From an uncultured Paracoccus sp. (GTDB taxonomy: Bacteria > Pseudomonadota > Alphaproteobacteria > Rhodobacterales > Rhodobacteraceae): a stretch of DNA of 64,000 nucleotides. Location of the stretch: the NCBI RefSeq assembly GCF_937873615.1, contig NZ_CALMYP010000068.1, positions 1 to 64,000 of the forward strand. Direction: 5' to 3'. The notes beneath the pieces are model-generated. The model searched no databases and had not been told where the DNA came from. It saw only the letters and a list, made by a program, of their open reading frames with translations. Below are positions 26,782 to 36,611 of this stretch, in pieces; position 1 is the stretch's first letter, and each line of letters opens with the position of its first letter. A program made the translations under genes and the position numbers.

Positions 26782-27557
26782 TGCTGCATCTCCTTCTGGC
26801 GGTTCAGGAATTCGTCGGCGAAGGCCTTGTACGCGCGGCTTCCGGTTGACGCAGGATCGTACATCGTGACAGGCAGTCCATGCGAGGGTGCCTCGGAGAT
26901 GCGGACATTCCGGGGGATTATCGTTTTGTAGACCAATTCCCCAAGTGTTGCGCGCGCATCAGCCTCGACCTGTTGCGACAGATTGTTTCTGCCGTCATAC
27001 ATGGTCAGGACGACACCATCGAGGCGAAGCGCCGGATTTGCGCCCTGCCGAACCTCGCGCACCGTCATCAGAAGTTGCGACAGCCCCTCGAGCGCATAGA
27101 ACTCTGCCTGGAGTGGGACGAGAACGGAATCGGCCGCGACGAGCGCGTTGACCGTCAGCAGGCCTAGCGCGGGCGGGCAGTCGATCAGAACATAAGACTG
27201 GTCGTTCAGCCGATCGATGGCAGCCTTGAGCAGGCGAATGCGGTCAGGCCTGGTGGAAAAATCGATGTCGCCCGAGCTGAGATCCGGTGTCGATGGAATC
27301 AGGCTGAGATTATCGATGCTGGTGCCTGTACGAGCCTGTTGCAGATCGTAGCGGCCAGCCAGAACGTCGTAAGAGGTGGCGTCCCTGCCCTTCACCGGGC
27401 AACCAACGCCAGTGGAAGCATTACCCTGCGGATCAAGGTCGATGATCAGTGTCGACTTGCCCCGCGCAGCCAGTTCTGCACCCAGGTTGACGGCGGTCGT
27501 CGTCTTGCCAACGCCGCCTTTCTGGTTTGCAACGGCAATCACCACGGTATCAGTCAT
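26778..27557 (-). CDS. parA: Chromosome-partitioning ATPase ParA
   Basis: 259 residues, a deviant Walker ATPase: VANQKGGVGKTTTAVNLG near residue 9, LIIDLDPQGNASTG near 36, YVLIDCPPALG near 122. It binds DNA nonspecifically with ATP and is released by ParB, pulling origins apart. Overlaps parB by four bases and the rsmG end by eight. Confidence 0.97.
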   Translation of the reverse strand: MTDTVVIAVANQKGGVGKTTTAVNLGAELAARGKSTLIIDLDPQGNASTGVGCPVKGRDATSYDVLAGRYDLQQARTGTSIDNLSLIPSTPDLSSGDIDFSTRPDRIRLLKAAIDRLNDQSYVLIDCPPALGLLTVNALVAADSVLVPLQAEFYALEGLSQLLMTVREVRQGANPALRLDGVVLTMYDGRNNLSQQVEADARATLGELVYKTIIPRNVRISEAPSHGLPVTMYDPASTGSRAYKAFADEFLNRQKEMQQ

Positions 27558-28143
27558 TTCGCCTTATCTCTCTCAGTTTCAATATCGCCGCTTCAGGGTC
27601 GGTCTTGCTTTGGTAATGTTGCAGGTCGAAGGACCAGTGCTCTGCCACTTTCGCGACCTCGGCCTTCCAGGATCGTCCCTTCAATAGCCACGCTTCACCA
27701 TGGCTGGCAAGCTGCCGATGCAGCTGCGGCATCAGGTCGTCAAGCGATGCCAATGCCCTTGCGCTGACATAATTGTGGTTCCCAGGTTCAAGTGCTTCGA
27801 TTCTCTGGCTTTTCACGGACAGGTTTGGCAGGTTCAAGCTGCGCCGCGCAGTCATGAGGAAGGCAGATTTTCGCTTGTCGCTTTCGACGAGCGTTACCTT
27901 GACCGGAAGCTCGCGTAGCAGGATTGCCATGACGACACCCGGTAACCCACCTCCGCTGCCGAGGTCCAGCCAGGAACCGGATTTCGGCTGTGCCAGATCG
28001 TAAAGTTGCGCGGAATCGGCAATATGGCGCAGTTCCAGATCCGGCAGCGTTGTGGGCGCAACCAGGTTTATAGATGGATTCCATTTTCGGATGAGTGCCG
28101 CGTAAGTTTGCAGCAGATCTTCTGTTTCACGTGAAACATTCAT
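27550..28143 (-). CDS. rsmG: 16S rRNA m7G527 methyltransferase RsmG
   Basis: 197 residues. SAM site [17 protein letters not shown] near residue 68, then [14 protein letters not shown]. It methylates N7 of G527 in 16S rRNA. ATG 28143 overlaps the mnmG stop (ATGA). The first codons, MNVSRETE, are written by a parS palindrome, so the start region has a double function. Confidence 0.95.
   Translation of the reverse strand: MNVSRETEDLLQTYAALIRKWNPSINLVAPTTLPDLELRHIADSAQLYDLAQPKSGSWLDLGSGGGLPGVVMAILLRELPVKVTLVESDKRKSAFLMTARRSLNLPNLSVKSQRIEALEPGNHNYVSARALASLDDLMPQLHRQLASHGEAWLLKGRSWKAEVAKVAEHWSFDLQHYQSKTDPEAAILKLREIRRND
28123..28138. promoter_or_regulatory. parS site in the rsmG start
   Basis: TGTTTCACGTGAAACA, the perfect 16-base parS palindrome, starting five bases downstream of the rsmG ATG on the minus strand. 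ParB nucleation site. Confidence 0.95.
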
Positions 28144-29990
28144 CTGGCGCGGCCAGCCCTTTGTGTCGTCGCAATCAGCAAGGAAAGCGCGGCAGGTGTC
28201 ATGCCTTCGATCTTCGCCGCAGAAGCGATGGAGCGGGGCTTTATTGCAGCCAGCTTTCCTTGCAGTTCGCGTGAAAGTCCGGGCAGCGTCGCATAGTCCA
28301 TGTTTTGTGGAAGCGCGATTCCTTCATCACGTTTCAAGACTTCGGCCTCGCGCCGCTGCCGCTCCTCGTATTGAGCGTAAAGGGCGTCGATCTTGACCTG
28401 CCGCTCAGTTACCGGATCCCAATTCGGGAGGGTCGTGTCCATCTCCCGAATATCGGCAAGCTCGACATCGACTGTCGCGAGAAGTTCCATGGCCGTGCGA
28501 CGACGCCCGTCCTTGCCAGCATTGATGCCCGCATCCGTCAACTGCCTGCCAGCATAGTTGGGTTGACTGAGCATTTGCTTGGCATCGCTGAGGCGGTCCA
28601 TCTTCGCAATAAAACTGGCTCTACGCGCCTCGCCAACGCAGCCCAACTCGATCCCCTTCGGCGTCAAACGCTGATCCGCGTTATCGGCCCGTAACGACAG
28701 GCGATATTCGGCGCGCGAGGTGAACATCCTGTAGGGCTCTGTCGCACCACGGCTGGTCAAGTCGTCGACCATGACACCGATATAGGATTCCGAACGGCTG
28801 AAGGTGATGGGTTCTTCGTTCGCCGCATTCAGACCTGCGAGAAGCCCCTGAGCCGCCGCTTCCTCATATCCGGTGGTACCGTTGATCTGGCCCGCAAGAT
28901 ACAACCCACGGATATCGCGAAGTTGCAGCGTGCGATCCAGCGATCGGGGATCGACATAGTCATATTCGACCGCATAGCCAGGCTGAAGGATTTCGGCGTT
29001 AGCCAAACCGACGATGGAGCGAACGTAGGCCTCCTGAACATCGGTTGGCAGAGATGTCGAGATCCCGTTCGGATAGATAACAGACGTATTCAAACCCTCG
29101 GGCTCAAGGAAGATCTGGTGCGAATCCTTGTCGGCAAAGCGATGAATTTTATCCTCGATGGAAGGACAATACCGCGGCCCCACCCCTTCGATGCGGCCGC
29201 CATACATTGCAGATCGATGCAGGTTGGCGCGAATAATGTCATGTGTTCGCGCGTTGGTATGCGTAACACCACAGCTGATCTGACGCAGGATCGGCGCGGT
29301 GCTCATGAAGGAAAGCAGCTCGGGTTGGTCATCTCCCGGCTGGCTTCCTACAACAGACCAATCGATTGTCCGTCCATCCAAGCGCGGTGGGGTTCCGGTT
29401 TTCAGCCTTCCAAAGGTAACACCAAGCTCACGAACGTCCTCAGCCAACCGAGACGAAGCCTTGTCACCCCAACGACCGGCCCGGCGCTGCTCCTCACCGA
29501 TATGGATAAGACCGTTCAGGAATGTGCCGGTAGTCAGAATGACGTTTGACGCATGAAGGTTGTCGTCGACAAGCCGGACACCCTCGACCGCGCCGTTGCG
29601 AACGATCAGCCCGGTGACCTCCGACAAGATCGGTGTTATCGCCGGATATCCCTTGATCGCCAGATTGGCTGCCGACCGGTACGCTTCCCGATCAGCCTGT
29701 GTTCTCGGACCCTGCACAGCCGGGCCCTTCCGCCGGTTCAGCAACCGAAATTGGATGCCCGCCGCATCGGCCAATTTCCCCATCAGCCCGTCCAACGCAT
29801 CAATCTCGCGAACCAGGTGACCCTTTCCCAGACCGCCAATCGCCGGATTGCAGGACATCGTACCGAAGTCGCGGGCCGACATGGTCACCAACGCGACCTG
29901 CTTGCCCATGCGCGCAGCCGCCGCCGCCGCCTCAACACCGGCATGTCCGCCGCCAATCACGATGACATCGAAATGTTTCACGTGAAACAC
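28140..29990 (-). CDS. mnmG: tRNA uridine-34 modification enzyme MnmG
   Basis: 616 residues, full length. FAD-binding [20 protein letters not shown] at the N-terminus; [20 protein letters not shown] near residue 47; the C-terminal helical domain recognises tRNA and MnmE. With MnmE it installs the carboxymethylaminomethyl group at U34. The start is GTG at 29990, and the first residues, MFHVKH, are written by a parS palindrome. Three bases separate it from the mnmE stop. Confidence 0.96.
   Translation of the reverse strand: MFHVKHFDVIVIGGGHAGVEAAAAAARMGKQVALVTMSARDFGTMSCNPAIGGLGKGHLVREIDALDGLMGKLADAAGIQFRLLNRRKGPAVQGPRTQADREAYRSAANLAIKGYPAITPILSEVTGLIVRNGAVEGVRLVDDNLHASNVILTTGTFLNGLIHIGEEQRRAGRWGDKASSRLAEDVRELGVTFGRLKTGTPPRLDGRTIDWSVVGSQPGDDQPELLSFMSTAPILRQISCGVTHTNARTHDIIRANLHRSAMYGGRIEGVGPRYCPSIEDKIHRFADKDSHQIFLEPEGLNTSVIYPNGISTSLPTDVQEAYVRSIVGLANAEILQPGYAVEYDYVDPRSLDRTLQLRDIRGLYLAGQINGTTGYEEAAAQGLLAGLNAANEEPITFSRSESYIGVMVDDLTSRGATEPYRMFTSRAEYRLSLRADNADQRLTPKGIELGCVGEARRASFIAKMDRLSDAKQMLSQPNYAGRQLTDAGINAGKDGRRRTAMELLATVDVELADIREMDTTLPNWDPVTERQVKIDALYAQYEERQRREAEVLKRDEGIALPQNMDYATLPGLSRELQGKLAAIKPRSIASAAKIEGMTPAALSLLIATTQRAGRAR
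29974..29989. promoter_or_regulatory. parS site in the mnmG start
   Basis: TGTTTCACGTGAAACA, perfect parS, overlapping the GTG start of mnmG. Second ParB site, 1,851 bases from the first. Confidence 0.95.
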
Positions 29991-29993
29991 TCC

Positions 29994-31253
29994 CTATTTT
30001 CCGACGCAGAACTTGCTGAACACGCGACCAAGATAATCCTCAACGTCGACCTTGCCAACCAGTCGCTCAAGATGATGTGCCGCCTCGCGCAGCGCCTCCA
30101 TCTTCAGCTCCGCCGGCAATCCTTCGGCAAGGGACAGCGCAGCAACGGCATCCGACATTGCATCTGCCTGCCGGACATGGCTGGCCAACCCGACCCCAGA
30201 AACACGATCTCTCAATATCCCGAACACGCGATCCAGCAGCTCACCGATACCCGCACCAGTCTTGCTGGAGATGGCGCCGGGAACACCGGTGATGTCCCCC
30301 ATGGTTTCAATATGCAGATCGTCGTCAGCTGCCAGATGCGCAACCTCACTTGGGATCTCGCCCAGGAATATCCGCAGATCTGCATCCTGCGCCCGCGCCC
30401 GGGTTCGCTCGATCCCGATGACTTCGACCGAATCGTCTGTCTGCCGCACACCGGCCGTATCCAGAAACGTCACTGGCAGCCCGTGCAGGTCGGCACGAAA
30501 CTCCACCACATCGCGCGTCGTCCCGGCCTGGTCGGTCACAATCGCAATATCCCGCCGCGCCATCGCATTCATCAGAGAAGACTTGCCCGCGTTCGGGGCA
30601 CCGACCAACGCCACCTCAAAACCGTTCCGCAATCGCTCATTGGCCGGAAAGGCCGCAAGCTGATCTGAGATAGAGGCCCGCACCCTCTCGATCAGCCCAT
30701 CCAGATCCGCCAGCACGTCGTCAGGGATCTCTTCATCGGCAAAATCGATGGAGGCCGTGATCATGGCGCCGGCTTCGACAAGGCTGTCACGCCACTCATC
30801 CGCCAGTCGGCCCAACGCCCCCGTGCTTGTCGAGACAGCAAGTTTACGCTGCGCCTCCGTCTCGGCCGACAGAAGGTCCGAAAGCCCCTCGACCTCCACC
30901 AGGCCGAGTCGCCCGGACAGGAACGCACGCAGTGTAAACTCGCCCGCCTCTGCCTGCCGCAACCCCCGGTCACGCAATGCAGCTTCCAACCGCTTCACCA
31001 CAACAGGCGCACCGTGCAGATGAATTTCGCAGCTTTCCTGACCGGTGAAACTGGCCCCGCCATCGAAGCGCAGAACCAGCGCCGTGTCGATCAGATCGTC
31101 ACCATCTCGAACGGCGCGGAAATAGCCGTGCCGCGCCTCAGGCAGCGGCCCGCAAAGCTCTTCCGTAACGCGCCGCGCATCCGGCCCGCTCAGCCGAATG
31201 ATCGACACCCCTCCCCGACCGGGCGGGGTCGCTTCTGCGAAGATCGTATCCAC
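29994..31253 (-). CDS. mnmE: tRNA modification GTPase MnmE
   Basis: 419 residues. N-terminal folate-binding domain (IFAEATPPGRGGVSIIRLSG), central helices, and an inserted G domain: G1 GAPNAGKSSL near residue 224, G2 GTTRDVVE, G3 DTAGVRQT. The protein ends in FCVGK, the C-terminal Cys-x-x-Lys motif required for activity. Partner of MnmG. Seven bases or fewer separate it from rho and mnmG, giving one long leftward transcript. Confidence 0.96.
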   Translation of the reverse strand: MDTIFAEATPPGRGGVSIIRLSGPDARRVTEELCGPLPEARHGYFRAVRDGDDLIDTALVLRFDGGASFTGQESCEIHLHGAPVVVKRLEAALRDRGLRQAEAGEFTLRAFLSGRLGLVEVEGLSDLLSAETEAQRKLAVSTSTGALGRLADEWRDSLVEAGAMITASIDFADEEIPDDVLADLDGLIERVRASISDQLAAFPANERLRNGFEVALVGAPNAGKSSLMNAMARRDIAIVTDQAGTTRDVVEFRADLHGLPVTFLDTAGVRQTDDSVEVIGIERTRARAQDADLRIFLGEIPSEVAHLAADDDLHIETMGDITGVPGAISSKTGAGIGELLDRVFGILRDRVSGVGLASHVRQADAMSDAVAALSLAEGLPAELKMEALREAAHHLERLVGKVDVEDYLGRVFSKFCVGK

Positions 31254-31259
31254 GACACA

Positions 31260-32531
31260 TCACGCGTTCATGGATTCGAAGAAATCGGAATTGTTCTTGG
31301 TCTGCTTCAACTTCGAGATCAGGAATTCGATCGCGTCGGTGGTGCCCATCGGGTTCAGGATACGCCGCAGCAGATAGGTCTTCTGCAGATCCTTCGAATC
31401 CACCAGAAGCTCCTCCTTCCGCGTCCCGGACTTGAGGATATCCATCGCCGGGAAGACCCGCTTGTCGGCCACTTTCCGATCCAGCACGATCTCGCTGTTA
31501 CCGGTGCCCTTGAATTCCTCGAAGATCACCTCGTCCATGCGCGACCCGGTATCGATCAGCGCCGTGGCAATGATCGTCAGCGAGCCGCCTTCTTCGATAT
31601 TCCGCGCCGCGCCGAAAAAGCGCTTCGGCCTCTGCAGGGCGTTCGCATCGACACCACCTGTCAGCACCTTGCCCGACGACGGCACCACGGTATTGAAGGC
31701 CCTACCAAGTCTGGTGATCGAATCGAGAAGGATCACAACATCTCGCTTATGCTCGACCAGGCGCTTCGCCTTTTCGATGACCATCTCGGACACCGCGACG
31801 TGCCGACTGGCCGGCTCATCAAAGGTCGAACTGACAACCTCCCCCTTCACCGAACGCTGCATATCCGTCACCTCTTCCGGACGCTCGTCGATCAGCAGCA
31901 CGATCAGGTAGCATTCGGGGTGATTCCTGGCGATCGAATGGGCGATGTTCTGGAGAAGCACCGTCTTACCGGTTCGCGGCGGTGCCACGATCAGCGAGCG
32001 TTGCCCTTTCCCGATCGGCGCCACCAGGTCGATGATCCGCGCCGAGCGATCCTTGATCGTCGGATCGTCGATCTCCATCTGCAGCCGCTCATTCGGATAG
32101 AGCGGCGTCAGGTTATCGAAAGCAACCTTGTGACGCGCGGTCTCGGGATCTTCGAAATTGATCTTCTCGACCTTGGTCAATGCGAAATAGCGTTCGTTCT
32201 CGCCCGGCGCCCGGATCACACCTTCGACTGTGTCCCCAGTCCGCAGGCTGTGCTGGCGGATCATGTCCGGGCTCACATAGATGTCGTCGGGACCCGGCAG
32301 ATAGTTCGCCTCGGTCGAGCGCAGGAAGCCGAAACCGTCCTGCACCACTTCCAGCACACCGTCGCCGCCGATCTCGTAACCGTCCTCTGCATGCTCTTTC
32401 AGGATCGAGAACATCATCTCGCCCTTGCGCATGGTCGAGGCGTTCTCGATCTCCCATTCCTCGGCCATGGCCAAAAGGTCCTTGGGACTTTTCGCCTTCA
32501 GATCGAACAGGTTCAAACGTTCTTCGCTCAT
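31260..32531 (-). CDS. rho: Transcription termination factor Rho
   Basis: 423 residues from ATG 32531 ([12 protein letters not shown]). N-terminal RNA-binding cold-shock-like domain ([20 protein letters not shown]), ATPase with Walker [13 protein letters not shown] near residue 177, Walker [15 protein letters not shown], and the secondary RNA-binding Q/R loops near [20 protein letters not shown]. Acts as a hexameric helicase that ends transcription. An ATG 18 bases upstream was rejected since family members start at MSEERL. Confidence 0.97.
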   Translation of the reverse strand: MSEERLNLFDLKAKSPKDLLAMAEEWEIENASTMRKGEMMFSILKEHAEDGYEIGGDGVLEVVQDGFGFLRSTEANYLPGPDDIYVSPDMIRQHSLRTGDTVEGVIRAPGENERYFALTKVEKINFEDPETARHKVAFDNLTPLYPNERLQMEIDDPTIKDRSARIIDLVAPIGKGQRSLIVAPPRTGKTVLLQNIAHSIARNHPECYLIVLLIDERPEEVTDMQRSVKGEVVSSTFDEPASRHVAVSEMVIEKAKRLVEHKRDVVILLDSITRLGRAFNTVVPSSGKVLTGGVDANALQRPKRFFGAARNIEEGGSLTIIATALIDTGSRMDEVIFEEFKGTGNSEIVLDRKVADKRVFPAMDILKSGTRKEELLVDSKDLQKTYLLRRILNPMGTTDAIEFLISKLKQTKNNSDFFESMNA

Positions 32532-32619
32532 AGCATCACCGCAAATCACCCATCGAACCGTGGGTAATATCTAAATCTCATGGAAAATATCCGCACCGGA
32601 CGGCCGGATCGTTGCGCGC

Positions 32620-32648
32620 CGCATAGCTGAAAGCGCGATTCGAGTCAA
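32620..32648 (-). promoter_or_regulatory. Promoter candidate for rho
   Basis: On the minus strand TTGACT, 17 bases, TATGCG, about 90 bases upstream of the rho start. Good -35, moderate -10. Confidence 0.45.
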
Positions 32649-32673
32649 TCTTTCGAAGACATGGCGCCTCGGC

Positions 32674-33120
32674 CTAGAACTTCAAGATCACCGAGAGGAC
32701 GATGATGACCATGAGCAGCGTCGGCAATTCGTTCATTATCCGATAGCTGCGACCGCTCAATCCCTGACCTTCCGCCAGAAGCCGCCGTTGCGCCGACAGC
32801 CACATGTGAAACCAGGTCATTGCCAAAACCCCACCAGCCTTGGTCCAAGGCCAGAGCATCGACCAATCGACGATTCCAGGGGTCAAGACGAGCGCCAGTC
32901 CACAAAGCCAGCTGACAACCATTGCAGGGTTCATGATCAACCGCAGCAGCTTGTCTTCCATGATCCGGAACGATGCTGCGGGTTCCTCACCCGACTGCCC
33001 TCTCTCAGCATGATAGACAAACAGTCTCGGCAAATAGAACAACCCGGCCATCCATGACAGCACGGCCATGACATGCAGGGATTTTACCCAAGGATAGACA
33101 GAGGCCAGAACTTCACCCAT
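32674..33120 (-). CDS. hemJ: Protoporphyrinogen oxidase HemJ
   Basis: 148-residue membrane protein with four hydrophobic helices. VKSLHVMAVLSWMAGLFYLP near residue 13 and LFVYH carry the conserved histidines; MNPAMVVSWLCGLAL and the LLMVIIVLSVILKF tail complete the HemJ (former UPF0093) pattern. It oxidises protoporphyrinogen IX in haem synthesis. The frame stays open to 33291, but ATG 33120 gives the family length; ATG 33138 is the alternative. The usual neighbour hemE is not in this window. It faces the origin region. Confidence 0.9.
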   Translation of the reverse strand: MGEVLASVYPWVKSLHVMAVLSWMAGLFYLPRLFVYHAERGQSGEEPAASFRIMEDKLLRLIMNPAMVVSWLCGLALVLTPGIVDWSMLWPWTKAGGVLAMTWFHMWLSAQRRLLAEGQGLSGRSYRIMNELPTLLMVIIVLSVILKF

Positions 33121-33209
33121 GACAGCTTCTTTAATCATATAGAAAGAAAGAAGAAAGAAGATGTGGTTGTAAGGCTTGTGGACGACAGGATTAACCGCAT
33201 CTTCAAGGA

Positions 33210-33218
33210 TTATCCACA
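33210..33218 (+). promoter_or_regulatory. DnaA box, perfect
   Basis: TTATCCACA in the AT-rich half of the putative origin. Confidence 0.75.
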
Positions 33219-33404
33219 TACTCGGCTCATCAATGTGATGAATAAATACAATATAATCAATAAATTGATAACAATCAGATACACTGTCCACAGGATGTGG
33301 AATACGAGATCAGCGCCATTCCTATGTGGATGAGTTGTCTTGGTTCTCGATTGGTTCTCAACACTTATCCAAAGGTCGGAAGACTGGCAAAACCGCCCCT
33401 GGCG

Positions 33405-33413
33405 TTATCCACA
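33405..33413 (+). promoter_or_regulatory. DnaA box, perfect
   Basis: TTATCCACA, 195 bases from the first perfect box, same orientation, 77 bases before the aroE start. Confidence 0.75.
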
Positions 33414-33489
33414 GACCTGCCCACACTCTGCTGCCTGTTCGGTCCGCTTTTGTCTTCCATGATCCGAAAACACGGGCTACCAAGACGCT

Positions 33490-34350
33490 ATGACAGCGGA
33501 TGAGACCAACCCGATATCGCCGGATGTCCGGCATGTGCCTCTCGCCGGGGTCATTGGCTGGCCGATTGCACATTCGCGCTCGCCCTTGCTGCATGGGCAC
33601 TGGCTCAAGCGATATGGGCTTCCGGGCGAATATATCGCCATGCCGGTTCGCCCCGAAAACCTGGCCGAGGTTCTGCGCATCCTGCCGAAGATGGGCTTCG
33701 TTGGCGTGAACCTGACCATTCCGCACAAGGAGGCGGTGCTGCAGATTGCCGATATCGTCACCGACCGGGCGGCGCTGATCGGCGCGGCGAATACGCTGAT
33801 CTTCCATGAGGACGGCAAGATCCACGCCGACAATACGGACGGCTACGGCTTCATCACCAATCTTCAGCAAAGCGCGCCGGATTGGCGGGCCGACCAGGGT
33901 GCGGCGGCGGTGATCGGTGCCGGCGGTGCGGCACGCGCCGTAGTCGCCTCGCTTCTGGAAAGCGGTGTGCCGGAACTCAGGATCGCCAACCGCACCAGGA
34001 TCAGGGCTGAGCAGATCAAGGCCGAATTCGGCGCCAAGGTCGTTGTCTATGACTGGGCGCAGGTCGGCAATATGCTCGACGGGGCGCGGACCGTGGTCAA
34101 CGCGACCTCGATGGGCATGACCGGGAAATCGCCCCTGCGGGTGCCGCTGGACGCGCTCAGCCCCGATGCGCTGGCAACCGACCTCGTCTATACGCCGCTG
34201 ATGACCGATTTCCTGACCGAGGCGCAGGCACGCGGCTGTCAGGTCGTCGACGGGCTTGGCATGTTGCTGCATCAGGGCGCCCCGGGCTTTGAGCGCTGGT
34301 TCGGTCGCCGCCCCGAGGTTGACGAGGCCCTGCGCCAGGCGGTGCTGTGA
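33490..34350 (+). CDS. aroE: Shikimate dehydrogenase
   Basis: 286 residues. Substrate domain [20 protein letters not shown] and the catalytic Lys in [12 protein letters not shown] near residue 79, Asn/Asp in [13 protein letters not shown] domain [16 protein letters not shown] near 140 and IANRTR. Reduces 3-dehydroshikimate to shikimate in aromatic amino acid synthesis. First gene rightward from the putative origin; the usual upstream maf is absent. Stop overlaps the coaE start. Confidence 0.95.
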   Translation: MTADETNPISPDVRHVPLAGVIGWPIAHSRSPLLHGHWLKRYGLPGEYIAMPVRPENLAEVLRILPKMGFVGVNLTIPHKEAVLQIADIVTDRAALIGAANTLIFHEDGKIHADNTDGYGFITNLQQSAPDWRADQGAAAVIGAGGAARAVVASLLESGVPELRIANRTRIRAEQIKAEFGAKVVVYDWAQVGNMLDGARTVVNATSMGMTGKSPLRVPLDALSPDALATDLVYTPLMTDFLTEAQARGCQVVDGLGMLLHQGAPGFERWFGRRPEVDEALRQAVL

Positions 34351-34946
34351 GCTTTCGGCTGGGACTGACCGGCTCGATCGGCATGGGCAAGTCCACGGCG
34401 GCGCAGATGTTCATCGCCCGCGGTTATCCGCTCTGGGATGCCGATGCCGCCGTGCACCGGCTTTATGCGCCCGGCGGGGCGGCGGTTGCACCCGTTTCTG
34501 CCGCCTTTCCAACGGCTTTGCTGGATGGCGGCATCGATCGCGCTGCGCTGAAAGCGGTGCTTGCGGCGGATCCGGGCGCGCTTGCGCGGCTGGAAGCCAT
34601 TGTGCATCCGCTCGTCGCTGCGGATCGCGCGGCTTTCATCGAACAGGCCCGCCAGAACGATGCGCGCATTGTCGTCCTCGATATCCCGCTTCTTTTCGAG
34701 ACTGGGGCGGAAACCCAGATGGACGGTGTCGCCGTCGTCTCGACCGATGCCGCGACCCAGCGCGCGCGGGTTCTGGCCCGACCCGGCATGACCGAGGACG
34801 CGTTCGAAATGATCCTGTCGCGGCAGATGCCCGATGCCGAAAAGCGCGCCCGCGCCGACTGGATCATCCCCAGCGACACGATGCAGGGTGCCGAAGATGC
34901 CGTCGCGGCGATCTGCGCCGAGATACTGGAGGGACAGGATGCGTGA
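34347..34946 (+). CDS. coaE: Dephospho-CoA kinase
   Basis: 199 residues starting at GTG 34347. P-loop [17 protein letters not shown], then [14 protein letters not shown] and [11 protein letters not shown] typical of CoaE. Last step of coenzyme A synthesis. Overlaps aroE by four bases and dnaQ by eight. Confidence 0.94.
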   Translation: MSFRLGLTGSIGMGKSTAAQMFIARGYPLWDADAAVHRLYAPGGAAVAPVSAAFPTALLDGGIDRAALKAVLAADPGALARLEAIVHPLVAADRAAFIEQARQNDARIVVLDIPLLFETGAETQMDGVAVVSTDAATQRARVLARPGMTEDAFEMILSRQMPDAEKRARADWIIPSDTMQGAEDAVAAICAEILEGQDA

Positions 34947-35664
34947 AATCGTGATGGATACCGAGACCACCGGTCTCGACCCCGCCACCGGCGACCGGCT
35001 GGTCGAAATCGGGGCGGTTGAGCTTATGAACCATCTGCCGACCGGGCGCACCTTTCACAAATACATCAACCCCCAGCGCGACGTGCCCGAGGGTGCGGTG
35101 GCCGTGCACGGGCTGACGGCCGAATTCCTCAGCGACAAGCCGCTGTTTGCGGATGTGGCAGGCGAGTTTCTGGATTTCATCGGCACCGGCACCAAGCTGG
35201 TCATCCACAATGCCAGCTTCGACATGAAATTCCTCAATGCCGAGCTGAAGATGTGTGGCAGGCCCGCCCTGCCTTGGTCGCGGGCGCTGGACACACTGGC
35301 GCTGGCACGCGAGAAATTCCCCGGCGCGCAGAACTCGCTCGATGCGCTCTGCCGGCGCTTCGGTATCGACAATTCGGCTCGGACGCTGCATGGCGCGCTG
35401 CTGGACAGCGAGATTCTGGCGGATGTCTATCTGGAACTGATCGGTGGCCGGCAGCCCGATCTGGTTCTTGCCGCGCCCGAAACGCGGCCCGCCACAGGCA
35501 ACGCCGGTCCTTTGCGCGCCGTATCGGGCGGCCCGGCCCGGCAACGACCCGTGCCGCTGGCAGGCCGGCTGAGCGAGGCCGAGATTGCCGCACATCGCGA
35601 ATTCGTTCAGAAAATCGGCGAAAAGGCGGTCTGGATGCGCTATATGGGCGACGCGGACGGTTGA
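34939..35664 (+). CDS. dnaQ: DNA polymerase III epsilon subunit
   Basis: 241 residues. 3'-5' proofreading exonuclease with Exo[21 protein letters not shown], Exo[18 protein letters not shown] near residue 96 and Exo[17 protein letters not shown] near 154; the catalytic acids and His are present. The last 60 residues bind the polymerase core. ATG 34939 overlaps the coaE end and begins directly at the exonuclease domain. Confidence 0.94.
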   Translation: MREIVMDTETTGLDPATGDRLVEIGAVELMNHLPTGRTFHKYINPQRDVPEGAVAVHGLTAEFLSDKPLFADVAGEFLDFIGTGTKLVIHNASFDMKFLNAELKMCGRPALPWSRALDTLALAREKFPGAQNSLDALCRRFGIDNSARTLHGALLDSEILADVYLELIGGRQPDLVLAAPETRPATGNAGPLRAVSGGPARQRPVPLAGRLSEAEIAAHREFVQKIGEKAVWMRYMGDADG

Positions 35665-35714
35665 ATTCCGCGTCCCGACCGCCAAGACTGCGGCAAGTGG
35701 TACAGGCAGGCAGT

Positions 35715-36611
35715 ATGGGCAGCGTATTCGCGCCGATTCGGGAAATCTGGCGCTTCATCATGGCCTTGGGCGATCGTATGGACAAGATCCATATGGGCCT
35801 GATCTCGGCCGGGGTGGCCTTCTATGCCATGTTTGCGGTCTTCCCGGGGCTTGCCGCCATCATTGCCTTCTGGGGTCTCTGGTATGACCCGACAGTCATT
35901 CAGGATTACGTCCATGTGGCCGAGGAATTCGTGCCACCCGAGGCCATGCAGATCGTGAAATCCCAGGTCGATGCGCTGGTGTCCGGCGGGCGCACCCAGC
36001 TTGGCTGGACCACCTTCGTGTCCTTCATGATCGCCACCGTGGCGGCGCGGGCCGGGGTGAATGCGCTGGTGCGCGGGCTGAACGCGGCTTACGGGGTGCG
36101 CGCCCATTCGACAGTCGTCGGCTTCTTTCTGGCCTATGTGCTGACGCTGGCCATTGTCGGCATCGTCTTCGTCGGGCTGGTCACCATCGTTGTCGTGCCC
36201 ATCGTTCTCAGCCTGTTCGAGCTTGGCCCCTTCAACGCCCTGCTGATCCGGGGCCTGCCCTGGGGCGGGATGCTGCTGATCGTGATGATCGGGATCGGCG
36301 TGCTTTACCGCTATGGCCCCAATGTCCGCAGGCCGCGCACGCCGATCTTCACCTGGGGTTCGGTGGTGGCGACCATAGCCTGGGGCCTCGCCTCGCTGGC
36401 ATTCTCGGCCTATCTGGGGAGTTTTAACAGCTATAACCGCATCTACGGCTCCATCGGGGCCGTGGTGGCGCTGCTGATGTGGTTCTATCTTGCCGCTTTC
36501 TCGGTCATGCTGGGCGCGATCTTCAATGTCGAGTTGCGCCGCCGTCGCCGTGTCGCCGCCGCGCGCGAAGCGCGCAAATCCCTGCGGGACCAGGTCCGTC
36601 AACCCGGTTAA
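35715..36611 (+). CDS. YihY/UPF0761 family membrane protein
   Basis: 298-residue inner-membrane protein with six helices (GVAFYAMFAVFPGLAAIIAF first) and the family loop FTWGSVVATIAWGLASLAFS, YNRIYGSIGAVVALLMWFYL. Once called RNase BN by mistake; role still unclear. The tail is Arg-rich. ATG 35715 was chosen because the hydrophobic domain starts soon after; the frame stays open far upstream inside dnaQ. Confidence 0.85.
   Translation: MGSVFAPIREIWRFIMALGDRMDKIHMGLISAGVAFYAMFAVFPGLAAIIAFWGLWYDPTVIQDYVHVAEEFVPPEAMQIVKSQVDALVSGGRTQLGWTTFVSFMIATVAARAGVNALVRGLNAAYGVRAHSTVVGFFLAYVLTLAIVGIVFVGLVTIVVVPIVLSLFELGPFNALLIRGLPWGGMLLIVMIGIGVLYRYGPNVRRPRTPIFTWGSVVATIAWGLASLAFSAYLGSFNSYNRIYGSIGAVVALLMWFYLAAFSVMLGAIFNVELRRRRRVAAAREARKSLRDQVRQPG

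Larger units (their letters stand above)
33121..33489. other. oriC: Putative chromosomal origin oriC
   Basis: A 369-base gene-free, unusually AT-rich stretch (especially 33121-33300) between leftward hemJ and rightward aroE. It has two perfect DnaA boxes (TTATCCACA at 33210-33218 and 33405-33413), single-mismatch boxes at 33325-33333 (minus strand, TGTGGATGA) and 33365-33373 (TTATCCAAA), and two-mismatch boxes at 33284-33292 and 33296-33304. The AT-rich part around 33235-33280 could be the unwinding element. parAB and two parS sites lie within 8 kb, and gene direction reverses here. Alphaproteobacterial origins are known near hemE/rho/parAB. Confidence 0.75.

Noticed and set aside
31014..32567. 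517-codon open frame opposite rho
   Set aside because: rho and mnmE are unmistakable on the minus strand; this frame has no family features.
33121..33291. N-terminal extension of hemJ
   Set aside because: It would cover the first DnaA box, adds 57 residues unlike any HemJ, and the family length fits ATG 33120.
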